In this document: positions 1 through 9,645 of the stretch, piece after piece | How positions within the stretch are numbered: position 1 is the stretch's first letter | How the letters are laid out: each line of letters opens with the position of its first letter | Assembly: GCF_001315985.1 (NCBI RefSeq) | Contig: NZ_BBBI01000010.1 | Span: 20,722 to 84,721 of the forward strand | Direction of reading: 5' to 3' | Source: Vulcanisaeta distributa JCM 11216 | Lineage (GTDB): Archaea > Thermoproteota > Thermoprotei > Thermoproteales > Thermocladiaceae | Length of the DNA: 64,000 nucleotides | Made by a program: the position numbers and the translations under genes | Notes under the pieces: generated by a model | The model's database searches: none | What the model was told of the DNA's origin: nothing | Seen by the model: the letters and a program-made list of their open reading frames with translations, nothing else

Positions 1-246
1 GTTGGGATCACGGAGGAGGAGTTAATCAACAAGACAATGAGGAGGGCTAGTGAGGGTGATTGGGACTTGGCGCTTGCGCACTTGGTTGGTGAGGGTAGGG
101 GGGGATTTGGCACTGAGAGGGATGAGGTACTCGTATTAGGTAAGGATAGGGTTATTAGGAGGATAGGCCCATTGCACAAGCGTGAATTGGCGAGGGAGGT
201 ACTAAGTTTATACCTATCCATGATTAGGCCACGTGCCAAGAGTTAG
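1..246 (+). CDS. C-terminal part of an unrecognised protein, cut by the window edge
   Basis: The reading frame is open from base 1 to the stop at 244-246, so the gene starts outside the window; 81 residues are visible. The piece is rich in charged residues, with a run of Arg/Lys/Glu around a conserved-looking GPLHKRELA segment, and shows no signal peptide or membrane segment. I do not recognise a family. A seven-G run at about 108-114 encodes an RGG that may natively be RG. The next gene starts 33 bases downstream on the same strand. Confidence 0.6.
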   Translation, partial: VGITEEELINKTMRRASEGDWDLALAHLVGEGRGGFGTERDEVLVLGKDRVIRRIGPLHKRELAREVLSLYLSMIRPRAKS

Positions 247-279
247 AAATGTTAAATAGCCATAACTTGATACTATACT

Positions 280-581
280 ATGAGCGAGCCATCAATTCCT
301 GAGCAAGTTAGAAGGAGGGGCTTAATACCTGTCAATATACCTTCTTCGCATGGGCCCTTGAGTATTATGACCTCCCGATTTACTCTAGGCTGGTTGGTAC
401 ACCTTAAGGGTAAAAACAAGAGTGACTACATCAATAGATTCCTTGGGTATACCAACCTAGAGGGTGGCATGAACCAATAATCGCAGCAGCCCTGGCATCA
501 TCAATCGTCATAATGATTGGTGCGGCAGTGATGATAGGCACATCAATAGGCCCTGGAACCGTTAGAAAACAGCTTGAATGA
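280..581 (+). CDS. Small protein with one C-terminal membrane helix, broken by a frameshift
   Basis: An ATG at 280 opens a frame that stops at 478-480, directly after Gly-Gly. Restoring one G at about 466 (GGTGGC to GGTGGGC) continues it to the stop at 579-581, giving about 100 residues. The restored tail is a hydrophobic helix rich in Ala, Ile, Val and Met followed by a short charged end, so it is probably a single-pass membrane protein with its N-terminal part in the cytoplasm. The break is at a GGGC context like many others in this window. I do not recognise the family and assign no function. Confidence 0.5.
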
Positions 582-624
582 AATTACGGTGTAGTTAAAA
601 ATAAGTTAAATGTATTTAATTTAA

Positions 625-1685
625 TCATTTCTTATAGTTCTTTAGTAGTTCTATTAGCTCCTTCACAATATCCCTATAATCACCAACTATCCCATAATCC
701 GCGTACTGGAATATCGGTGCATTTGGATCGCTGTTTATCGCCACTATTATTTTGGACTCCTTCATGCCAAAGACATGCTGAATGGCGCCGCTAACACCAA
801 CACCAATGTAAAGCGTGGGCCTTATGGTCTTACCAGTCTGCCCAACCTGCCTATCGGCAGCCAACCAACCAGCATCCACAACCTTCTTAGTACCACCAAT
901 GGTACCACCCAATAACTTGGCCAACTCCGTGAGTAGCTTAACACCATCAGCACTACCCACGCCACGCCCAGCAACAACGACTACGTCGGCCTTCTCAACC
1001 GGTGGTAACTCCTCGCCCTTTACCACGGACTTAACCTCGATTAAACCCTGCCCATTAATATTTGGCAACGATTCGATGGCTTCCGCAATGATCTCGCCCT
1101 TCCTGCTCGTATCCCTTGGTGGTGTTGGGAATACGTTGGGCCTAACACTGGCTAACTGGGGTCTCCTATTTGGTGTCCTTATGTGTGCGAGTATGTTACC
1201 GCCATATGTAGGCCTTACCTGGTCTAGGTCCCTGGTCTTTGGGTCAACATCAAGCTCCGTACAGTCTGCCGTTATTCCAGTCCTGAGTGTGTTGGCCACG
1301 TATGGTGCCAATTCCCTACCCCCCCTCTTTGTAGCTGCGAAGAGTATTATCTCCGGCTTGTACTTATTGGCTAGTTGAACAATGACGTTGGAATATATGT
1401 GCGGTACGTACTTAGCCAGGGCTGGGTGATCAACGTAGATAACCCTGTCCGCGCCATAGTAGATGGGCTCCTTAACTACGTCACCGAGGTTATGGCCGAG
1501 CATTATCGCCGTCACGTCAGTACTAATCTTACTGGCTAGCTCCCTGGCCTTACCAATCAGTTGTAGGCTACCGTCCTTAATCACACCATTGACGTACTCA
1601 ACGTATACCCAAATGCCTTATGCTCGCTCTTGTTGACTGGATTCCACTCACTACAGATCTTCTGCTGAGCCTGGGCCGCGCTCAT
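625..1685 (-). CDS. etfA: Electron transfer flavoprotein alpha subunit (EtfA/FixB)
   Basis: This is the FAD-binding alpha subunit of an electron transfer flavoprotein. The C-terminal FAD domain is clear: AGRGVGS, then Gly-rich GGTIGGTKKVVDAGW, then GQTGKTIRPTLYIGVGVSGAIQH. The N-terminal part carries the family segment usually written AATxxGRDLAPR; here it reads ATKRGGREL with one extra Gly from a seven-C run (1319-1325 on the plus strand). The long frame begins only at 1584, but the true start is the ATG at 1685-1683, which overlaps the etfB stop as ATGA; one G is missing near 1610. Last gene of the Fix/Etf set, translationally coupled to etfB. Confidence 0.92.
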
Positions 1686-2509
1686 GGCTTGATCACCCCC
1701 TCCTTGGTTAGGTTATCAAGTAACCACTTGGCCGCCTCCCTGGGGGGGTCGCCCTTGAATATTTGCTTCTTCCTCTCTATGGGCTTTGCATCCTCGATCT
1801 TGGCGACTATCGTGGGTGAACCCCCCCTAAGGCCTATGCACTCCCTCTCCAGTTTCAGCGTATTGTTGTCTACGGTCTTTACCAAGTTATTTAGCTTGGC
1901 CTCAACCTTCCTAACGAGGCTTATGTCCCTGGGTGGATTACTATTCCTATATACACTAACTATTATTGGCATCCTGTACTCGAACGTTTCATAAACACCC
2001 TCATCCTCAAGGTACCTAGTGACTACGATAAGCCTATCCTCAAGCTTAACCTCAGCATCAACCGCGTAATAAACATAGGGCAGACTTAGCCATGAGGCTA
2101 CCTGGGCAGGCATGTGGGCCGTTGATGAATCCGTGGTCTCCTCACCAAAGACTATCAGGTCAAAGTTGGGGAATAGCCTCTGTATGCTCCTTGCCACGGT
2201 GTATGAGGTGGCCAATGTATCGGCACCTGCGAATGCCCTGTCAGTGATTAGGTATGCCTCGTCAGCGCCCATGCCTATTGTGGATTCTAGGAAGTCCTTG
2301 CCACTTGGTGGTGCCATTGATAGTGTTATTACCTTACCACCATACTTATCCTTAAGCCTGAGGGCGAATTCGAGGGCGTTCCTATCATATGGGTTGATCA
2401 TTAGTGGGACTCCCTCACGCACCAGGTTATGGGTTACTGGGTCAAGCCTTACGGCCGTTACGTTAGGCACCGCCGCCTTCACTGGGACTATTATTGTTAA
2501 CCCGCCCAC
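1682..2509 (-). CDS. etfB: Electron transfer flavoprotein beta subunit (EtfB/FixA)
   Basis: Intact 275-residue beta subunit. The sequence has the beta-subunit pattern: N-terminal VPVKAAVP, a mid-protein GADEAYLITD and FGEETTDSSTAHMPAQVASWL, the region where bifurcating Etf proteins bind the extra FAD/NAD. It starts with GTG at 2509. The stop overlaps the etfA start by ATGA. In Pyrobaculum aerophilum the homologous EtfABCX complex oxidises NADH and splits the electrons between ferredoxin and menaquinone; the same gene set here suggests the same job, which is inference from gene content. A seven-G run at 1742-1748 adds a Pro near the C-terminus. Confidence 0.93.
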   Translation of the reverse strand: MGGLTIIVPVKAAVPNVTAVRLDPVTHNLVREGVPLMINPYDRNALEFALRLKDKYGGKVITLSMAPPSGKDFLESTIGMGADEAYLITDRAFAGADTLATSYTVARSIQRLFPNFDLIVFGEETTDSSTAHMPAQVASWLSLPYVYYAVDAEVKLEDRLIVVTRYLEDEGVYETFEYRMPIIVSVYRNSNPPRDISLVRKVEAKLNNLVKTVDNNTLKLERECIGLRGGSPTIVAKIEDAKPIERKKQIFKGDPPREAAKWLLDNLTKEGVIKP

Positions 2510-2554
2510 GATTGGGAATAGCCATTTGACTTAATATGCATTTCTAGCCTTTGA

Positions 2555-2583
2555 CATATATAGTTTTATCCAAGCATATATAG
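2555..2583 (-). promoter_or_regulatory. Possible TATA elements upstream of etfB
   Basis: On the minus strand this AT-rich stretch contains ACTATATATG and GGCTATATATG within the 165-base gap between fixX and etfB. Either could be an archaeal TATA box giving etfBA its own promoter in addition to read-through from fixCX. Distance to the GTG start is about 50 bases or more, so the transcript would have a leader. Confidence 0.35.
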
Positions 2584-2674
2584 CCCTCGTAACATGCGGA
2601 TGGGGGGGTGGGTACTTACTACAATGGCAAAGACTTGTTCATTTTCATCATTAATGATTTTTACTAAGCCTAAA

Positions 2675-2970
2675 TCAACCAAACCTGTATTGAACACCAA
2701 AGCCGCTCTTGGGGGGGTAATTCCACTCAATGTTGTTCTCTGGGCAGACCACGCGGCATGTACCGCATTCTAGGCAGCCTCGTGCGAAAATACTACCGTG
2801 CCGTCTGGACCTGGTGTGTAGCACCTTGCTGGGCATAGGTATAGGCAGGGCTTCTTATCGCACTTCCTGCATTGGTCAGGGTCTATAATCCTAATGTGAG
2901 GCCTCTGGTCGACATCCCAGGCATTGCTATTTAGTCTCTCCTCGATTATTATCTTTCTGTCCAGGCTCAT
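2675..2970 (-). CDS. fixX: Ferredoxin-like protein FixX (EtfX)
   Basis: A small ferredoxin of the FixX family, the electron carrier that partners FixC. The first frame (stop at 2770) holds CRKCDKKPC and CPARCYTP; it then breaks at GAGGCTGCC. Restoring one G (GAGGGC) at about 2777 brings in the second cluster motif CLECGTCRVVCP and the family-typical ending GFGVQYRFG, stopping at 2675. The restored protein is about 98 residues. Its start overlaps the fixC stop by four bases, so the two are co-translated. A seven-G run near 2711 adds one Pro to the usual Tyr-Pro before GFG. Confidence 0.88.
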
Positions 2971-4264
2971 AGGTTCATCACCAGCCTAATTGCGTCCTTC
3001 GCAAGGTCGATTAATGTTAACTTACCCTTACTCTCTAGGAATGTTGAGCCTATCTTCTTGGGTGTTCCATCAACCTCGAAGTACCTCCTCAATAGGTTAT
3101 TTATCATCCTCACGTAATCACTGTACAGCCTCGGTTCTATTAAAACTTTGTGTGCATTCTTAAAGGTTTTAAGTTCCTTAAGTACGAAGGATTCCTCAAG
3201 TAGTTTGGTATATACCGATAGAGATTCCTCATCGTACTTACCCAAGTCATGGGCCTTGGTAACGGCCTCCGCAGCCACCCTACCGCTCTCAATGGCGAAG
3301 TCCACACCCCCCCTGATTAGAATGCCTAGGTGTAGTAGGAAGCCGGCCGCGTCGCCGGTAACTAGGTATCCATTACCGTATAATTTAGGTGGCGCCGCAT
3401 TGATGCCGGCAACGGGCGTTAGGTGGGCTGAGTACTCAAGGAGTTGGCCACCCTTAATTAGTCTCTTAACCATTGGATGTAGCCTAAATTCCTCAATAAG
3501 GTCATGAATAGGCGCATCGAGTTGATAACCATAGCTTAGGTATAGGACTATGCCCAGGGTTATGGCCTCCTTATTAGTGTATATGAAGGCGCCGCCCGGT
3601 AGGTAATGAGTTGGGAATCCAGCCGCAACCCATGCCAATCCCTCGTCCTCATCCAGGTTAAACCTATCATTGATCTCCTCCTTACTCAACTTAATGACCT
3701 CCTTAACGCCGAGAGCCACTATCTCCGGGCTTAACTTAGGGGGGGCTAAACCACTCCTCTCTAGGACTAGCCTATTTATTCCCTCGGCTATTATCGTCAC
3801 GTCACCATAAACCTCATCATTACCAGCCTAACACCGACAACCCTCCCATCCTTAATTATTAATGAGTCAACTGGGACTTCCGAGACAACTACGGCGCCTG
3901 CCGCCTCTGCCTTCTTATCAAGCCACTCAACGAAGTTTGTTAGGTATGCAGTGAAGGACTTATGCTCAACCTTCGTGGTTTCGAAGTCCACGGTAGTCCA
4001 GGAATCCTCAGTCATCATTGTTATCCTCTCCCTCCTGACCCAGCGCTCAACTGGCGCCTCCTTGACGTACTCGGGGGGGTATAGCCTGTCGAGGACGTGG
4101 GCGTAGATCCTACCTCCAAAGACATTCTTACTGCCTGGCTTCTTGCCCCCCCTCTCAATAACGAGCACCTTAAACCCCCCCTTACTTGCCAATTGCTGAG
4201 CAGCCGTAAGCCCCCCCGCTGGTCCGGCGCCAACCACTATTACATCGAACTTTGTCCCCCCCAC
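2967..4264 (-). CDS. fixC: FAD-dependent Etf:quinone oxidoreductase-like protein FixC (EtfC)
   Basis: Flavoprotein of the FixC / Etf-quinone oxidoreductase family, about 430 residues after repair. The N-terminal Rossmann motif reads VGAGPAGG, then SKGGFKVLVIERGGKKPGSKNVFGG; the family has single Gly where this copy has the pairs AGG, KGG and RGG, each from a seven-C run on the plus strand. The C-terminal half has GDAAGF for FAD binding and a hydrophobic IxxGGVDFAIESGRVAAEA segment. A frameshift near 3818-3830 (a G missing in CTGG) separates the halves. First gene of the fixCX-etfBA order; it would pass electrons to menaquinone at the membrane. Confidence 0.9.
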
Positions 4265-4399
4265 GAGTCAGGGATTAGACATACACCTTATTAAGTATTA
4301 GTGCTACATAGACTTATTTAATTCAATTGAATTCTCTTTTCTTAGGGATGATGAGGGCGAACCCTGTGGAATAGAATGACATGACTCTATCCTGGCTGA

Positions 4400-4409
4400 T
4401 TATAAAAAG
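4400..4409 (+). promoter_or_regulatory. TATA box of the radical-SAM gene pair
   Basis: TTATAAAAAG lies with its centre about 28 bases upstream of an ATG at 4433. This is the normal archaeal TATA spacing to a leaderless start. It supports the start at 4433 and not the TTG at 4473. Confidence 0.55.
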
Positions 4410-4432
4410 AGACAACATATACGAGAAACCAC

Positions 4433-6023
4433 ATGGAAAAAACACGCTGCTTCTCGAATAAACAGGCTTAATTTGACACCTGAAGAGGTATTGATCAATA
4501 TGTCATCACTAGGTGAAGGTATTGATAATGTGATTGAAAAGAAGATTGAGAATTCAGGAAATGGCGCTGGTGCGTTAATAGCCGCGATTAGATTATTGAA
4601 TAGGGGGGGCATTGTTAGGTGGGCACTCAGGGTATTGACTAAGGAGGTGGAGTTCAATGGTGAGAAGAAGCCATTGATGGAGTGGGTGTTGGCTAAGTAC
4701 GCTGGTGAATCCCAGTGCCCAACGGTGGCTCACTTCGTGGCTCCATTCTTCGAGATGGGCATGAAGCTAGCCACGGCCTGGCTCCATGCTGATGAGGAGC
4801 CAATTAAGGAATTGCTTAGTGACCCGGCGATTAGGAGGGGGGGCATAGTCACGACTTTGAGGGGGGCATAGCGCTGTTCGGCGTCACAACGCCGCAGAAG
4901 CTCCCCGCCCCATTCTTCATAGTGTGGAACTTCACAAACGCCTGCAACCTAAAGTGCATGCATTGTTACCAAAACGCCGGTAGCCACTGCCCAATGAGTT
5001 AACGCTTGATGAGAAGCTTAGGGTTGTTAAGGAGCTTGATGAGGCCGGCGTGCCAGCAATTGCGTTGTCAGGCGGTGAGCCAACGGTTCACAGGGACTTC
5101 TGGCCAGTACTGGCTGAGATAGGTAGGAGGGGGGGCTTCTATCCAGCCATTGCAACCAATGGGACAACATTCGCAAACATCGAGTTTGCCGAGAGGGCCA
5201 AGAAGCTTGGGCTTAGGTACGTGGAAATAAGCATCGATGCCGCCGACCCTAATGTACATGATAAGTTCAGGGGGGGTGTGCCAGGTGCCTGGGCTAAGGC
5301 GGTGCAGGGGCTTAGGAATGCCGTTAAGCTTGGCTTTAGTGCGGCGTTGGCGTTCACGGTGACTAAGTACAACATTAGTGAGGTTGATAAGATACTTGAC
5401 CTGGCCCAGGAGATTGGCGTTAAGAGGGTTGTGTTCTTCAACTTCGTTCCAGTAGGTAGGGGACGTGAGAACCTGGAGATTGACCTGCCACCCGAGGAGA
5501 GGGAGGAGTTCCTTAGGCATATTTATAAGGAGATGAAGAGGAGGAAGATGGAGATCATAAGCACGGCTCCTCAGTACGGCAGGGTCGTTAATCAATTAAG
5601 TAATGGTGAGGATGTCTCACCAACGCACTTCGTGGTCGCTAACGACCCAATAACCAGGGAGTTGACGGAATTCATTGGTGGTTGTGGCGCTGGCCGTGTT
5701 TATGCGGCCATCGAGCCCGAGGGTACGGTAACGCCATGCGTATTCCTGCCATACCCAGTGGGTAACCTTAGGACCAAGTCCTTCTGGGATATTTGGATGG
5801 ATCCATTCATGGAGAACTTCAGGGATAGGGATAGACTTGAGGGGTTCTGTGGCAAATGCCATATAAGCTGATTTGCGGTGGTTGTAGGGCCAGGGCGTAT
5901 AACTACTTCGGTGACGTGCTCGCCCCAGACCCAGGCTGTATATATAACTCGGCCGAGTGGAGGAAGTTGCAGGAGGATGTGCCGAGGATTAAGGTGAAGG
6001 TATCACCGTTAAACTTCAAGTGA
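4433..6023 (+). CDS. Radical SAM protein with SPASM-like C-terminal cysteine domain
   Basis: A long radical SAM enzyme, about 525 residues after repair. Order of parts: an N-terminal helical extension of about 150 residues, the 4Fe-4S motif CNLKCMHC near 4954, the SAM-binding GGEP at about 5073, and a C-terminal cysteine domain with CGAG, TPCVF, FCGKC, CGGC and a final Pro-Gly-Cys, as in SPASM/twitch proteins. Breaks: an A-run at 4437-4442, six Gs at 4861-4866 (seven fit), and single C losses at 4984 and 5859. Related families include NirJ/AhbC/AhbD-type haem enzymes and peptide-modifying enzymes; the substrate cannot be told. The next gene, also radical SAM, starts 5 bases later, so they act together. 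Confidence 0.8.
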
Positions 6024-6027
6024 GGCG

Positions 6028-7454
6028 ATGAGTGTGAAGGTCCTCCTCGCAGTCCCACCTGGTATTGATAAGCTGGAGCTGTATAAGGTACTTGGTCTGA
6101 GGGCACCGCCGCTCGGCCTTGCCTGGATCGCTGCCGTGCTCGAGAGGGCTGGGCATAAGGTTAGGATTATTGACTCGCCGACCGAGGGTATCGACTTGAG
6201 GGCATTCATGGGTGAGGTTAAGTCCTGGCAGCCAGACGTTGTTGGTATAACCGCAATAACGCCAACTGTTTACAAGGCCTACGAAACGATTAAAGCCATT
6301 AAGGAGTATGATAGGGACCTGCCAGTGATAATGGGTGGCCCACATGCAACGTTCATGTATGAGGAGGCACTAAGCAATAATGTGGATGTGGTAGTCAGGG
6401 GTGAGGGTGAGTATACGACCCTTGAGCTCATAAACGTGGTGGAGAAGTATGGACTAGATCCGCCACACCTAAAGGCGATAAGAGGCTTGGCATTTAAGGA
6501 TGGTGATCAGGTAATTAAGACTCCCGATAGACCACCAATTAGGAACCTCGATGAATTACCACCGCCTGCCCGCCACCTACTTCCCATGGATAAGTACACT
6601 ATATTCGGTAAACCAATTAGGATAGTTCACGTAATGGCCAGTAGGGGGGGTGCCCGTACGGCTGTTCCTTCTGCTCAACATCATACTTCTGGGGGGGTAG
6701 GATGGTTAGGTATAGGTCGGCTAAGGCCGTGGCTGATGAGATTGAGGATGCCGTGAATACGTATAAGACGAACATAATCGTATTCACCGATGATGAGTTC
6801 ACACTCGGTAAGAGGTTTGTATATGAATTCCTCAGGGAGCTTGAGGAGAGAAAGCTTGACATAAACTTCTCCTGTGGTTCCAGGGTTGACACCATTGATA
6901 AGGACATGATGATGGCGCTGAAGAAACATGGATGCACCGCACTATACTTCGGCGTTGAATCGGGGAGTCAGGACACGATTAATAGGATTGGTAAGAGGAT
7001 AACTCTTGAGCAGGCGGTTAGGGTATTCCAGTGGGCTAAGGAGATTAAGATAGATCACGTGGGTTCCTTCGTGATAGGATTCCCATGGGAGTCAATAGAC
7101 GATATGAAGAACACGGTTAGGTTCGCCATGAAGCTAAACCCAACATATGCGCAATTCACAGTCGCCACGCCATACCCAGGCACACCACTTTACTACCAGG
7201 CGCTCAATGATAACCTCATTGAGGATTGGAATTGGGAACATTGGACAACGCTTAAGGCCGTTATGAGGGGGGGTTACAAATTCACTAAGGAGCAGGCCCA
7301 GAAAATGCTTCAGTGGGCTTACGTGAAGTACTACAGTAGGCTTGGCTTCCTAATCCATGAGTTGATACATGGTAGGTTGGGTACGATAATGTCCGCGATA
7401 AAGAACTCCCTGGTTCCCTGGTTCACAGAGAAACTACTTAGACGCAGTGAGTGA
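6028..7454 (+). CDS. B12-binding domain radical SAM protein
   Basis: About 475 residues. The N-terminal cobalamin-binding Rossmann domain is present (PPLGLAWIAAVLERAGHKV, then DVVGITAIT, MGGPHAT and VRGEGEYT). The radical SAM motif RGCPYGCSFC is destroyed in the given frame because a run of seven Gs (6643-6649) stands where five are needed; removing two Gs restores Cys-Pro-Tyr-Gly-Cys-Ser-Phe-Cys. The C-terminal half has VESGSQ, VGSFVIGFPWE and ATPYPGTPLY, typical of class B enzymes. This class includes methyltransferases and the archaeal lipid ring synthases GrsA/GrsB; which reaction applies is unknown. It is co-transcribed with the preceding radical SAM gene (5 base gap). Confidence 0.85.
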
Positions 7455-7543
7455 GTTAAGTGGTGTTGCTCAATATCTCCCTCAAAATCAATAGGCTCCT
7501 CCTACCAGGCAATGTGGCATTAATAAAGGAATCCCTGTCCAAA

Positions 7544-8149
7544 TTAACGCCCCCACTTACTAACTACCTCAAGGACCTTATCAAGGTCATTGCCGAAGGT
7601 ACCATTCTCAACATAATTATGCACCATATTCAACGCACTATACACGGCATCTAAGCCATAAACCCTTGCCAACCAAATGAGGATGTCAGGTACGTTCAGG
7701 ACGACTATGTTCTTATCACTCAATTTAATGATTAGTCTCATGTATAGTGTTGTGACGTTATTCACGGTGACACACTGAACCTTATCACAATCGCTATCGC
7801 TCACAATAAAGTTATCATGAATCCTAATACTACCAGTCCCAAACTCAATAGTCAATGAAGCGCTTAACTTGCCAAGCCTAAAAATCTCAATCTCATTACC
7901 AATCCTCTCCACAATCCTCCTCATACGCCTAAAGAACTTATGAACATCATTCCTATCGCAATTCCTAACGGTAAGCGGTGTTGTCGCTAGTACGGGTAGG
8001 TCCATGCAGTTAAGGCCGAGGTTTCTGCAGAACTCGGTCCTTTTATAAAGTATGAATAGTATTAGGTGAAGTGTGTCCAGGTACTTAATTGGGCATTCAT
8101 TAATTGGGACTTCCCTAAAATCCATAGGTACATTACTGAAGTTATTCAC
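7544..8149 (-). CDS. Hypothetical protein
   Basis: An unbroken 201-residue frame on the minus strand, converging with the B12 radical SAM gene. It contains no seven-base G/C run. It has scattered cysteines, a KFFRRMRRIVERIGNEIEIFRLGK stretch and mixed alpha/beta pattern, but no motif I recognise, no signal peptide and no membrane segment. The plus strand opposite has only a short open frame (7460-7654), which I treat as noncoding. Confidence 0.55.
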   Translation of the reverse strand: MNNFSNVPMDFREVPINECPIKYLDTLHLILFILYKRTEFCRNLGLNCMDLPVLATTPLTVRNCDRNDVHKFFRRMRRIVERIGNEIEIFRLGKLSASLTIEFGTGSIRIHDNFIVSDSDCDKVQCVTVNNVTTLYMRLIIKLSDKNIVVLNVPDILIWLARVYGLDAVYSALNMVHNYVENGTFGNDLDKVLEVVSKWGR

Positions 8150-8198
8150 TTAAAAATCTATTGATCTATACAGGTGTAGATTTATACGGTGTGTACTA

Positions 8199-8597
8199 CT
8201 ACTTCTTAGCCGCGGCCTTCTTCTCGGTCTTCCTCTTCTTCATCTCCTCACGTATCTTCTTGGCCTCCTCCTTGGGCATGTTCCTGAGCTTTATATAAAG
8301 TGGTTCTACTCTCTCGCCCATGCTCGGATCATCATACACATGAGCCTCAATAACACTCCTGTGCCTGCCGTACTCCGTAATCACCCTAATAATGTATACC
8401 TGCTTGGCATCAACACCCATGGCCTTGGCAATCTCCTCACGTAATTGAACCCTACTTGGTGTTGGTAGGCCCACGTGCCAAGCCTCGGCGGTGACCTCCT
8501 TACGGCCAATAACCTTATTCTCCCTAATGTTGAGTAGCTTGAATACGAGCTTACCTGCCTCAACGCCCTCCGGTAATTTCGGCATTGGTATTGACAT
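8199..8597 (-). CDS. rps24e: Ribosomal protein eS24
   Basis: A 132-residue small-subunit protein with the family signature GRHRSVIEAHVYDDP and EPLYIKLRNMPKEEAK, ending in a Lys-rich tail. It is intact. It lies 58 bases downstream of spt4 on the same strand; Spt4-S24e is a common archaeal pairing and they are probably one transcript. The gap holds a seven-C run at about 8617. Confidence 0.95.
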   Translation of the reverse strand: MSIPMPKLPEGVEAGKLVFKLLNIRENKVIGRKEVTAEAWHVGLPTPSRVQLREEIAKAMGVDAKQVYIIRVITEYGRHRSVIEAHVYDDPSMGERVEPLYIKLRNMPKEEAKKIREEMKKRKTEKKAAAKK

Positions 8598-8654
8598 CAG
8601 TCTTGACGTGGAGAAACCCCCCCTTAATAAGTATTAAATTAATTATTTCCAGGG

Positions 8655-8886
8655 CTATAAAACCTCGATTGCGTACATGCCTGCCTTGGTAATGCCAAGT
8701 CTCTTGGCTATGCAGGACTCCTCGGGCTTAAGTATTATTATTAGGCCCATCCAATCCTTCGTGAAGTCAGTACCACCGCACACTGGCACTTATCAACATC
8801 CTCAGGCACCACTGCCTTACAATTCCTGCAAGCCTTGTAGCCAGGCAATGGCTACGCCTGACTGGTCTCCTACCCCTCGCACTCAT
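8655..8886 (-). CDS. spt4: Transcription elongation factor Spt4 (RpoE'')
   Basis: A short zinc-ribbon protein that pairs with Spt5/NusG on RNA polymerase. No long frame covers it because it has two single-base losses. Reading the minus strand with one C added at about 8833 and 8785 gives about 77 residues: PLPGYKACRNCKAVVPEDV, then CPVCGGTDFTKDW, MGLIIILKPE and the ending GMYAIEVL. The four zinc cysteines CxxC and CxxC are present. The start ATG at 8886 is preceded by a TTTATTAAAG TATA-like element. Confident in identity, less in the exact N-terminus. Confidence 0.85.
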
Positions 8887-8941
8887 TACACGTGTTGCGC
8901 GGGTTTACTTTAATAAACTTATCCAGGTATTACGCTCGGTA

Positions 8942-9642
8942 ATGAACGATACCGTGAACAGACTAATCGAAGCCCTCAAGAGCATTAAGGACGAGTTGGA
9001 GAGCGTGGGTTGGTATCCCACTGATGCCTATTCAACTAGGTGGTGGGGGGGCGGTGCGGAGACGCCTGATGAGGTCGTAATCACGGCAATACTCGTTCAA
9101 CAAACCCGCTGGGACGTGGTTCACGAGATCCTTAATAGGCTCAGAAAACTTGGTTTAAACACTCTTGAGGGTATTGCTAATGCCGACCCTAATTACCTGG
9201 CTGAGGTAATTAAGGGCGTTAATTACCGGTTCACGAAGGCCCAAAGGCTTGTTAAGCTTGCCCGTAACATTACGATGATTGGCGGTTTAGAAAGGCTGAG
9301 GCTTAGGGGGTGATGTCCGGGATTTCCTGCTTAATCAGGAGGGTGTTGGTAGGGAGACTGCGGACTCGATAATGCTCTTCGCCCTGAACATACCAACACT
9401 ACCTATTTCGCAGTATACAAAGCGAGTTCTCAGTAGGGTATTGGGCGTTAATCCCGGTGATGATTATGATTCCTGGAAGGAAACGCTTGAGGGGGTTAAT
9501 ACCCAGGGACTTATACACCTATAAGTTGGTGCATGCCTCCGTGGTTACCATTGGTAAGAAGTACTGCCTAACCGATAACCCACTTTGTGATGAATGCCCG
9601 TTAAGGGGGGGTGTGTGCCTATACGCCAATAGTAGGAAGTAG
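8942..9642 (+). CDS. Endonuclease III-related HhH-GPD DNA glycosylase (COG2231 type)
   Basis: About 232 residues after repair. The N-terminal part has [10 protein letters not shown]; the helix-hairpin-helix reads [17 protein letters not shown]; the C-terminus has the 4Fe-4S loop ending [11 protein letters not shown]. It is broken twice, at five-G runs 9306-9310 and 9491-9495; four Gs restore [10 protein letters not shown] and [10 protein letters not shown]. In COG2231 proteins the stretch after the hairpin is VDAYTRR with the catalytic Asp; here it reads ISQYTKR, so the Asp position appears to be Ser. It may act on a different lesion or be inactive. It converges with tsr3, three bases apart. 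Confidence 0.82.
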
Positions 9643-9645
9643 CCG

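Noticed and set aside
815..1378. Long plus-strand open frame opposite etfA
   Set aside because: It is a shadow: low-complexity Ser/Pro/Leu protein on the opposite strand of a clearly conserved gene.
4871..5871. Selenocysteine or pyrrolysine at in-frame stops of the radical SAM gene
   Set aside because: The stops are reached only after frame changes at G/C runs; corrected frames have no internal stop.
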